A DNA stretch of 8,337 nt from an uncultured Ruminococcus sp. (lineage in GTDB: Bacteria > Bacillota > Clostridia > Oscillospirales > Acutalibacteraceae): positions 1 to 8,337 of the forward strand of contig CAJOHT010000048.1 in assembly GCA_905234305.1 (NCBI GenBank), given 5' to 3'. Within the stretch, counting starts at the first letter, position 1; the number at the start of each line of letters is the position of its first letter. A program made the position numbers and the translations under genes. Below the pieces are notes generated by a model. That model had not been told where the DNA came from, did no database searches, and worked only from the letters and a program-made list of their open reading frames with translations. Positions 1 through 6,474 of this stretch are shown piece by piece.

Positions 1-60
1 AACATAACTAGTTGGTCTGTACGGGTTTCCTGTAGGTCTGTATGGATTTCTCGTAGGTCT
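1..60 (-). repeat. 21-bp tandem repeat encoding a 7-residue RPTxNPY tail
   Basis: At 40-60 and 19-39 the coding strand reads R-P-T-R-N-P-Y then R-P-T-G-N-P-Y, and a third copy begins at 18 (R-P-T-S-Y-V) before the window ends. It follows a Thr/Pro/Gln stretch (NPTQTPTQ). Such Pro/Thr-rich repeats usually act as extended, often glycosylated stalks spanning the cell wall. That role is inferred, and the number of copies beyond the edge is unknown. Confidence 0.8.
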
Positions 61-3000
61 CTGGGTTGGAGTTTGGGTAGGATTAGTTTCAACAGTACCG
101 CCTGTCTCGGAAGTATCGTCCTCATCGGGTACGGTACTTATGGTATCAACAGTTTCAACAGGCTCATCGGTTCCGCTCGAATCAGTCTCTGAAACCATGG
201 CTTCTATAACGTCGGAGTCAAGCACCGCTCCGCAGTATTCGCAGGTCTTGATTTTTAAGCCTTCCTCGCCGACAGCCGCTTCTCTAGAAACAGTCCAGTC
301 GGACTCGTAGTGATTACACTTGCCGAAAATATACGCTACCCAGCTTTCTTCACCGAAATCCTGCCCAACCTCAAAGCTGACCTCTCCGTTTCCGCCGACA
401 GTTGCCTGAGATATGTACATTAACGAAGCAGGATTAAGCTCGGCGGTATTCTCTAGCCCCTTAACAATCATCAGAATCGCCTCAGTATCGGGAACAAGAT
501 TGCTTCTCTTAAAGCTCTCGGACTCACCGCTGTACGCGCCGAGCAGCTTAACATTTTTCTTTACGACTTTCGCAGCGGGAGCGCTCTCCGCCTTTTCAGC
601 GGACGAGGAGGTCAACAACTTGCCCGACTTACCATTATCGTCAATGCCTGTGCTGTTGTAGTGGATAATAACACCTTCATTAAACTCAAATGAATGATTT
701 TGCCAATCGCTTTCTGAACCCTCATAATATACATCAGTTAGACTATTACAATAATAAAATGAAGTCCAATGAATACCTATTATACTATCAGGAATCGTTA
801 CACTCTCAAGACTAGTACATTCTTTAAATGCATGTTGTGCAATAGTAATAGTGCCTCCTTTTACTGAATAAGAGCCAATCAGGGATTCTTTTGCGTTCAC
901 AAGATGTTTTCCAATATATAACACATCATTTTCCCAGTTGCTTTCATTATTATAAAAAGCAGTATCACAAAACGCATCATCTCCTATACTTGTAACACTG
1001 TCAGGGATAGTTATGTTAGCAAAACATTTGCATCTGGAAAAAGCATAATCTTCTATACTAGTAACATTATCAGGTATTTTAATGTTTTTAAGACTTTCAC
1101 AACCAGAAAAAGCTCCTGATTTTATAAATATAACACTATCAGGTATTGTTATACTCTCAAGTTTTGAACAATTACAAAAGTCACGATAATTAATCATTGT
1201 AAGATTATTCGATATTTTTGCACTTGTAAGACTTGTACAACCATAAAAAACTTCTCCGCCAATTTCTGTAACACTATCGGGCATTGTTACACTTGTAAGA
1301 CTTGTACAATAAGAAAACGCACTGTCCCCTATATTTTTAACATTATTTGGAATAATTATTTTTGTAAGGCTCCAACAACTCGCGAAGGTATCACCGCCTA
1401 TATTTGTAACACTGTCAGGTATTTTCATGCTTTCAAGGCTCGTACATTTTCTAAATGCAGAACCATAAATACTCGTAACACTATCGGGAATTGCTATGCT
1501 TGCAAGACTTGTACATTCTTCAAACGCATGCCATCCTATACTTATAACACTATTAGGTATTGTTATGTTTTCAAGACTTGTACAATCTTTAAACATATAC
1601 CCACCTATACTCGTAACTCCGTATGCAAGTGTTACGCTCTTAAGGTTAGCACAACCAGAAAAAGCATTGTTTTCAATTTCATTTACACTTTTACCGATAT
1701 TTAATCTTTCAAGACTCGTGCATTTTTTAAAAGCAGAATCGCCTATGCTGGTAACATTATCAGGTATCGTTATGCTTTTGATGCTTTTGCAATTTTCAAA
1801 TGCAGAATCACCTATGCTGGTAACACTGTCAGGTATTGTAACATCAGTAAGCTTACTGCAATCTTGAAATGCATCATAACCTATTTTGGCAACCTTACTA
1901 CCTATTGTTACTCTTTCAAGACTTCTACAACCTTCAAATGTACTAGCACTCACGCTTGTAACACTATCAGGTATTGTTATGCTTACAAGATTTTGGCAAT
2001 ATCCAAACGCGCTATAGCCTATACTAATTACACTGTTAGGTATGATAGCATTCGTAAGCTCAGTACAATAATAAAATGCATCACGACCTATACTTGTAAC
2101 GGTATTCGGTATAGTTATTTCCTTTATTTTCTTACACCAATAAAAAGCATAATCCCCTATTTCCTTTACTCCTTCGGGAATTGTTATACTTCTAAAGAAG
2201 ATTTCGTCAACAAAGGCATAGCTATTTATTTTTTTTACATTTGAAGGAATCACTAAATCCAATACTTCTTCACCATTCAAAAACAAATGACGCAAAGGAG
2301 TAAAATAAAGATAATTACCCTTATTCAAAGGATTAGATGAATAGTTTTCAAAAGATATATTACACCAAGCAGCAAGATCAGTTATATGTACATTTTCTAA
2401 CTTTGGACAAAATCCAAATGCACCGTCACCAATACGAACTATACTCTTTGGAATAAAAACACTTGTAAAAGAGTTGCATTGATAAAACGCTTCGCTGCCA
2501 ATACCTGTTATTCCTTCATGTATTACAATAGAAAGAATTTTATCCTCAATACAAAACCAAGGTGCTTCTTCTCTAAATGCATTCCAACGATAATTACCTA
2601 TATCCCCTATTCCGCTTATTTCAAGAACACCATCTTCAAACAATGTATAAAAAGCGTTTTCTCCACACTGTCCTGTTTCAACTATTCCTCTTTGTTGTTG
2701 CACAACTGAACCATTGCCGCCGCTACTACCTCTGACAGAACCCTCGGGCTTATCAAAATCGATAACATAAGTAAACTGTCCCGCGTGGTCGATATAATGA
2801 TATCTTACAACTTCTTTCCCGTCTTTTTTTATTTTTAGATCAACTTTTCCTGCCGTAGCGTAAAACGATGTTTTGCCTTTACTGTCAGTTATAGTTTTAT
2901 CAATATTTTCCCCTGAAACAGTTGCGCCAACGATAGGTTTACGGTTTTTATCAAGCAGAGTAAGGTTTTGTTTATACTTATAATTCGGGCAAGATGAAAA

Positions 3001-4707
3001 AGCAAATCTTCCTGTATCAAATGAGTAATAAAAATCTCCGAGCTTCCACTCAAAATCTAACATATCAAAATCCCATGTCAGATTTTTATTATCTAACAAA
3101 CTAAAGCTGAATTTTAGTTTTATAGCAAAGAATATATCCCCGTCTATACATGAATTACAAAGATGTATTTCATCCTTTTCTTCTTCAGTCGAATACTTCA
3201 ATTCGGCTTTCAGCTTAAAACCTGCTCGTGCGTCAAATCCAGCTTTAGCGAGATCGCCCAGCAAAGCTATATCAGGTGCTAACGAAACGCCTACAAAAAG
3301 CTCTCCCGTCATTTTAAATTCGGTATCTATTGTAGGAGCTTTAGTTTTATCAACAGCCTGTCCATATTCAAATCCAAATCCGACCTGTCCTTTAACTTTA
3401 ACCTGAAGATTAAACTTAACTTTACCCTCAAGAACCAAGGCAGGAGTTAATCTTACAAAAAGTCCGGGCCACGGAGATATTTCTATTCTTCCTAGAGGTA
3501 TTTTTATCTCCTGCTTGTTTTTTAGTTCAAGCTCAATACCAACGGTCAGTTCATATTTTATAACAGCTGATACTTCGAGTTCATCATCCTCAAACAGATG
3601 AGCATCATAATAGAATTTAATATCCGCTTCAATTTTTACTCCGACTTTTCCGTTTATCTTTTTATCGGGATCATTGTTTTTATTAATTTTATATTCTAAA
3701 GATGTTCCTAGAGTTCCCTCTATATCAGCTAATGTTAAACCTGTTGAAAGTTTATCCTTTGGTGAACATTTTTGTGTGTTTTCTCCTGCATATTCAACGC
3801 CTTCCTCAAGTTCGGAATTATCAACGGAGGCTTCTTCGGCTCCCTGCTTCGCGTCTATTTTTATGTAGTCGAACGCGTCCTCGGGATTAATCTCGTCGCC
3901 GTAAATCGTAGCGGTTTTGCCGTCTATTGAGATTGACTTTACTTTAATAATCAAGAGGTTTCCGTCGCCTGAGTCGTACGAGAAAATATCACCTTCCTTT
4001 AAATCTGATATTGAATCGTCAATATTCTCGATAACATACTTCTTACTTTCGTCATTCGCGGATTTTACCACGTTCTTATTTTCGTCGTCGTTATCTATAA
4101 TAATCGTATCATCGTTATATACGAGGAAGTTTTCGTCCTTATTGCTGTCAAGATTAAGAACCTTGTCTTTATCAAAATCATCAGTAGTTTTCGCGAGGAA
4201 TTCCTGCATATTCTTAGTATATACATTGCTCTCGAACTGCTTGCAGAGAGGGGTATTCTCCTCTTTATCAGCTATAAATGCTCTAACTAAGAAATACTGA
4301 GGCATTGTTTCTATCTCAAGAGTAACCTCAACAAGTTTATCGTCAGAGGAAATCTCGGTCATACCCGAGCCAAGCATTTTCTTTCCTTCTTCGTCAAAAA
4401 TCGATACAATAAGACGCGCGTCAGACTTAGCCTGCACCTCGACCTGAGCGGTTTTGCCCTCTACCTCAATATTGTAAATGCCGTAGCCATTGTTCTCGTC
4501 CTTATCGGCGCTCTCCTCATATTTATCGGCGAGCATATTGCCCAGTGAGTTTGTACCCAAAACTGACACGTCGTTATTTGAAATACCAGCTTCAGGCTGA
4601 GTTTCGTCAACTTCCCGAGCGTCCGCGGTAATAGGCGCCGTAATAAAAACGCTCAAAAGCATTAACAGCGCTAAGAACATGCTGATTGATTTCTTAAATT
4701 TCGACAT
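1..4707 (-). CDS. Giant secreted BspA-like leucine-rich-repeat surface protein, 3' end outside window
   Basis: The frame is open from the ATG at 4707 to the window edge: 1569 codons read codon by codon with no stop. Start choice: GGAGG lies 5 nt upstream, and the N-terminus is a signal peptide with basic residues (KFKK), a hydrophobic core at about 8-24 and a likely cleavage after A-D-A at 28-30. Regions by residue: 31-310 acidic, Asp/Glu-rich, with an Ig-like feel (unassigned); about 310-565 beta-rich with alternating hydrophobic residues, family not recognised; about 580-645 Cna-B or carboxypeptidase-regulatory-like (PIVGATVSG, then TITDSKGKTSFYATAGK); 675-726 the lead-in usual in this family (GVLEISGIGDI, APWF); 727-1325 about 23 LRR_5/TpLRR repeats; a YYEGSESDWQ cap after 1326; 1464-1493 CxH...CxxC; 1504 onward a Ser/Thr/Asp/Pro-rich tail. 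BspA-like proteins are usually surface adhesins binding host matrix or other bacteria; adhesion here is inference. The surface anchor, if any, lies beyond the edge. It has its own promoter and base composition differs sharply along the gene. Confidence 0.93.
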   Translation of the reverse strand, partial: MSKFKKSISMFLALLMLLSVFITAPITADAREVDETQPEAGISNNDVSVLGTNSLGNMLADKYEESADKDENNGYGIYNIEVEGKTAQVEVQAKSDARLIVSIFDEEGKKMLGSGMTEISSDDKLVEVTLEIETMPQYFLVRAFIADKEENTPLCKQFESNVYTKNMQEFLAKTTDDFDKDKVLNLDSNKDENFLVYNDDTIIIDNDDENKNVVKSANDESKKYVIENIDDSISDLKEGDIFSYDSGDGNLLIIKVKSISIDGKTATIYGDEINPEDAFDYIKIDAKQGAEEASVDNSELEEGVEYAGENTQKCSPKDKLSTGLTLADIEGTLGTSLEYKINKNNDPDKKINGKVGVKIEADIKFYYDAHLFEDDELEVSAVIKYELTVGIELELKNKQEIKIPLGRIEISPWPGLFVRLTPALVLEGKVKFNLQVKVKGQVGFGFEYGQAVDKTKAPTIDTEFKMTGELFVGVSLAPDIALLGDLAKAGFDARAGFKLKAELKYSTEEEKDEIHLCNSCIDGDIFFAIKLKFSFSLLDNKNLTWDFDMLDFEWKLGDFYYSFDTGRFAFSSCPNYKYKQNLTLLDKNRKPIVGATVSGENIDKTITDSKGKTSFYATAGKVDLKIKKDGKEVVRYHYIDHAGQFTYVIDFDKPEGSVRGSSGGNGSVVQQQRGIVETGQCGENAFYTLFEDGVLEISGIGDIGNYRWNAFREEAPWFCIEDKILSIVIHEGITGIGSEAFYQCNSFTSVFIPKSIVRIGDGAFGFCPKLENVHITDLAAWCNISFENYSSNPLNKGNYLYFTPLRHLFLNGEEVLDLVIPSNVKKINSYAFVDEIFFRSITIPEGVKEIGDYAFYWCKKIKEITIPNTVTSIGRDAFYYCTELTNAIIPNSVISIGYSAFGYCQNLVSITIPDSVTSVSASTFEGCRSLERVTIGSKVAKIGYDAFQDCSKLTDVTIPDSVTSIGDSAFENCKSIKSITIPDNVTSIGDSAFKKCTSLERLNIGKSVNEIENNAFSGCANLKSVTLAYGVTSIGGYMFKDCTSLENITIPNSVISIGWHAFEECTSLASIAIPDSVTSIYGSAFRKCTSLESMKIPDSVTNIGGDTFASCWSLTKIIIPNNVKNIGDSAFSYCTSLTSVTMPDSVTEIGGEVFYGCTSLTSAKISNNLTMINYRDFCNCSKLESITIPDSVIFIKSGAFSGCESLKNIKIPDNVTSIEDYAFSRCKCFANITIPDSVTSIGDDAFCDTAFYNNESNWENDVLYIGKHLVNAKESLIGSYSVKGGTITIAQHAFKECTSLESVTIPDSIIGIHWTSFYYCNSLTDVYYEGSESDWQNHSFEFNEGVIIHYNSTGIDDNGKSGKLLTSSSAEKAESAPAAKVVKKNVKLLGAYSGESESFKRSNLVPDTEAILMIVKGLENTAELNPASLMYISQATVGGNGEVSFEVGQDFGEESWVAYIFGKCNHYESDWTVSREAAVGEEGLKIKTCEYCGAVLDSDVIEAMVSETDSSGTDEPVETVDTISTVPDEDDTSETGGTVETNPTQTPTQRPTRNPYRPTGNPYRPTSYV
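733..2529 (-). repeat. Leucine-rich repeat array, about 23 units of 23 residues (69 bp)
   Basis: Residues 727-1325 of the giant protein. The consensus is ITIPDSVTSIGDSAFxxCTSLxS, typical of the LRR_5/BspA (Treponema pallidum LRR) class, which forms a curved solenoid. The phase stays at 69 bp over most of the array. It is broken twice: near 2221-2400 by a non-repeat insert of about 20 residues after a WCNISFENY segment, and near 850-960 by a segment with NNESNWENDVLYIGKHL. Some units are degenerate (for example those near 1620-1710 and 1141-1230). Neighbouring units at 1733-1767 and 1802-1836 are nearly identical at DNA level, three differences in 35 bases, which suggests a recent duplication. 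Confidence 0.93.
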
Positions 4708-4712
4708 AATTT

Positions 4713-4717
4713 CCTCC
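4713..4717 (-). promoter_or_regulatory. Ribosome binding site of the LRR protein gene
   Basis: A perfect GGAGG on the minus strand lies 5 nt before the ATG at 4707, preceded by an A-run (AAAAAAGGAGG). It fixes the start codon of the giant gene and predicts efficient translation. Confidence 0.9.
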
Positions 4718-4721
4718 TTTT

Positions 4722-4738
4722 TTATTATACGATAATAA
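4722..4738 (-). promoter_or_regulatory. AT-only inverted repeat in the LRR gene leader
   Basis: Perfect 7-bp arms TTATTAT / ATAATAA are separated by 3 nt (CGT on the minus strand), ending 4 nt before the GGAGG. It lies downstream of the likely -10, so within the 5' leader. It could be an operator half-site pair or a weak hairpin near the ribosome site. An all-A/T stem is thermodynamically weak, and AT-rich leaders produce such palindromes by chance, so function is uncertain. Confidence 0.35.
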
Positions 4739-4765
4739 CTTATAACTTCGATATTTGTTATTTTT

Positions 4766-4796
4766 ATTCTACCATATTTACTCTTAAAAAGCTCAA
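4766..4796 (-). promoter_or_regulatory. Probable promoter of the LRR protein gene
   Basis: A -10 TAGAAT at 4766-4771 is preceded by TGG, an extended -10. A candidate -35 TTGAGC lies at 4791-4796 with a 19-bp spacer, longer than ideal, which the extended -10 could offset. Transcription would start near 4759 and give a leader of about 50 nt. The core closely matches that of the promoter at 7723-7750. The region follows the terminator of the upstream operon, so a promoter is expected here. Confidence 0.55.
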
Positions 4797-4832
4797 CAAA
4801 TATTAACCGTATTATTTATACAATTTGCATAA

Positions 4833-4857
4833 GAAAACGCCCCGCTTTTGCGAGGCG
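4833..4857 (-). terminator. Rho-independent terminator of the four-gene operon
   Basis: On the minus strand an 8-bp stem CGCCTCGC / GCGGGGCG (one G-U pair) with an AAAA loop is followed by TTTTCTT. The stem starts 6 nt after the stop codon of the exchanger gene. No U-run follows on the plus strand, so it acts in the minus direction only. Confidence 0.9.
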
Positions 4858-4863
4858 ATAATT

Positions 4864-5829
4864 TTAATGGAACATAAATGTATATATGATATACCCTGCG
4901 TATCCGAGCAGGAGTACAACTCCCTGCCAGCGGGAGAATTTTTTTGTAAAGAAGGTCGGTACAAAGCATAAAAGCGTCAATCCCATAAGTACAGGCAGGT
5001 CAACATAGAGCGTACCCGCCGATACGGGAAGGCTTTTGCCGTACGCGAGCATACATGGCGGAAGGATAAAGGTAATGTCGATAATATTTGAGCCTAAGAT
5101 ATTTCCTACCGAAAGCGAAGCCTGCTTCTTCCGTATTGCGGAAACAGTAGTTACAAGCTCGGGAAGCGAGGTTCCTATTGCTACAGCCGAGATGCTTATT
5201 ATTCTCGTCGGTACGCCTAAAGAAGCGGCTATCTCGGAACCGTAGTTTACAAGCAGCTCCGAGCCGACAATAATTCCCGCGCATCCGAACACGAACAGCG
5301 CGATTTTTTTAACAACAAGAAGTTTAGTTACCTCTTCCTTGCCCTCTACAGCGGTATCGCCTTCCGAGCCCAACGATTTTTTAGCGCTCGAAATATTTTC
5401 CCATACAAATACCGCGAACAGCGCGATGAGTACAATCGAGGCTATAAACGAAATATAACCCGAAATACCGAAGATCCAGACCGCGGCTATCGAGGCGAAT
5501 AACAGAAGAATCTTCGGCAAATACTCCTTCAGCTTAATCGCCATAGGCATAAACAACAGGCTTATACCGAGTATTAATCCTGTATTCGCGGTAACTGAAC
5601 CTATGGCGTTACCCGTAGCCATTTCGACGTCACCCTGAGCGGCAGCGATTACCGAAACTATAACCTCGGGAAGCGAGGTCGCGAATCCTACTACCGTCGC
5701 GCCTACGATAAAATGAGGTATTCCCGAAATCTCGGCGAACCATACCGCGGCGTCTACGAACCAGTCGCCGCCTTTAATGATTAACACAAGGCCTACGATA
5801 AACAGAAAATACATTAAAAAAACTTCCAT
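4864..5829 (-). CDS. Sodium/calcium exchanger family (CaCA) membrane transporter, YrbG-like
   Basis: A 321-residue integral membrane protein, the usual length for prokaryotic CaCA exchangers, with about ten hydrophobic segments. It carries both inverted alpha repeats. Alpha-1 is at about 43-88 (GATVVGFATSLPE, then GNAIGSVTAN); alpha-2 is at about 211-256 (AVAIGTSLPE, then GNILGSNIIDI). E55, N82, E224 and D251 align with the ion-binding Glu54, Asn81, Glu213 and Asp240 of the archaeal exchanger NCX_Mj at constant offsets, so the transport site looks intact. A charged loop at about 144-175 separates the halves. Expected role: export of Ca2+ (or a related cation) in exchange for Na+ or H+; the actual ions cannot be read from sequence. 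Start: ATG at 5829 with GGAGG 5 nt upstream. An in-frame TTG at 5844 would put that GGAGG inside the gene and is rejected. It is the last gene of the operon. Confidence 0.9.
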   Translation of the reverse strand: MEVFLMYFLFIVGLVLIIKGGDWFVDAAVWFAEISGIPHFIVGATVVGFATSLPEVIVSVIAAAQGDVEMATGNAIGSVTANTGLILGISLLFMPMAIKLKEYLPKILLLFASIAAVWIFGISGYISFIASIVLIALFAVFVWENISSAKKSLGSEGDTAVEGKEEVTKLLVVKKIALFVFGCAGIIVGSELLVNYGSEIAASLGVPTRIISISAVAIGTSLPELVTTVSAIRKKQASLSVGNILGSNIIDITFILPPCMLAYGKSLPVSAGTLYVDLPVLMGLTLLCFVPTFFTKKFSRWQGVVLLLGYAGYIIYTFMFH

Positions 5830-5844
5830 ATTTTCCTCCGACAA

Positions 5845-5862
5845 GAAAGCGTGTCCGCTTTC
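5845..5862 (-). promoter_or_regulatory. Intercistronic hairpin between queH and the exchanger gene
   Basis: Perfect 7-bp arms GAAAGCG / CGCTTTC enclose a 4-nt loop in the 39-nt gap. The hairpin starts 6 nt after the queH stop codon and ends 5 nt before the GGAGG of the exchanger gene. No U-run follows (TTGTCGGAGG), so it is not a standard terminator. It may stabilise the upstream mRNA 3' end or tune translation of the downstream gene; both are inference. Confidence 0.5.
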
Positions 5863-5868
5863 GCATAA

Positions 5869-6474
5869 CTATTTCTGAATATTTTTAGAGAATACACATC
5901 CGCAGTAATTCTGGCGGTAAAGGTTGTATTCTTTCGACAATTCTATTGAACGCTTATAGCCGTTTTTCTTCTTAAAATCCGAGGGAAGATATTTTACGCC
6001 GTATTCTTCGGCTATTCTCTCCCCTATCGCGTTTATTTTTTCAGCATTTTTTAAAGGAGAAATTGTAAGGGTAGTCAAAAAGTAATCCGCGCCGATTTCT
6101 CTGCATTTTTCAGCGGCTTCCCTGAGTCTTAACTCAAAGCATACCTCACAGCGTTTTCCGCCCTCAGACTCATTTTCGAGTCCTTTAACGGCGTTTAGAT
6201 ATATATCGGGATTATAATCGCCTGCAATCAGCTTTACGGGATATTTTACGGGAAGCTCGTTTATAAGGCGTTCTTCCTCCGACAGGCGGTATTTATACTC
6301 ATCCTCGTCGGTAATGTTCGGATTATAGTACAGTATATTAATATGAAAATACTGGGATAAATATTCGATTACATAGCTCGAACACGGCGCGCAACAGGCG
6401 TGGATCAATAAAACAGGCACGCTGTTAAGCCCTTCTATTAACTTGTCCATGTTTTTCTGAGCGTTAGTGTTCAT
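5869..6474 (-). CDS. queH: Epoxyqueuosine reductase QueH
   Basis: QueH (former DUF208) carries out the last step of queuosine synthesis. It reduces epoxyqueuosine to queuosine at the wobble base of tRNAs for Asp, Asn, His and Tyr, in the cytoplasm, and replaces the unrelated cobalamin enzyme QueG. The 201 residues match the usual length. Signature motifs are present: HACCAPC at 25-31, RCEVC at 108-112 (the Cys27/28 and Cys109/112 set known to hold the [4Fe-4S] cluster), TTLTISPLKN at 134-143, and the C-terminal DFKKKNGYKRS (166-176) and YCGC (190-193). Start: ATG at 6474 with GGAG 7 nt upstream, inside the end of the HAD phosphatase gene (11-bp overlap), which indicates translational coupling. 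No other queuosine gene is in the window, so substrate supply or salvage is encoded elsewhere. Identification is secure from motifs. Confidence 0.95.
   Translation of the reverse strand: MNTNAQKNMDKLIEGLNSVPVLLIHACCAPCSSYVIEYLSQYFHINILYYNPNITDEDEYKYRLSEEERLINELPVKYPVKLIAGDYNPDIYLNAVKGLENESEGGKRCEVCFELRLREAAEKCREIGADYFLTTLTISPLKNAEKINAIGERIAEEYGVKYLPSDFKKKNGYKRSIELSKEYNLYRQNYCGCVFSKNIQK

Noticed and set aside
733..2529. Regular repeats that could suggest a CRISPR array or satellite DNA
   Set aside because: The 69-bp period is whole codons of an open frame, units are diverged rather than identical, and there are no unique spacers. It is a protein repeat.
413..4300. Short plus-strand open frames (for example 413-661, 1496-1867, 1864-2244, 2479-2709, 3917-4300)
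   Set aside because: They lie antisense to the giant LRR gene. Their repeated Ser/Leu patterns mirror the 69-bp repeat, and the minus-strand frame is continuous with clear family motifs.
4724..4729. TATAAT as the -10 of the LRR gene
   Set aside because: Transcription would begin at the ribosome site itself and no -35 is found at the right distance. It is better seen as part of the AT palindrome.
4708..4863. A riboswitch or small RNA in the gap before the LRR gene
   Set aside because: The predicted leader is only about 50 nt and AT-rich, with no recognisable aptamer; the rest of the gap is the operon terminator.
5830..5844. TTG at 5844 as start of the exchanger gene
   Set aside because: It would place the GGAGG ribosome site inside the coding region; the ATG at 5829 is ideally spaced.
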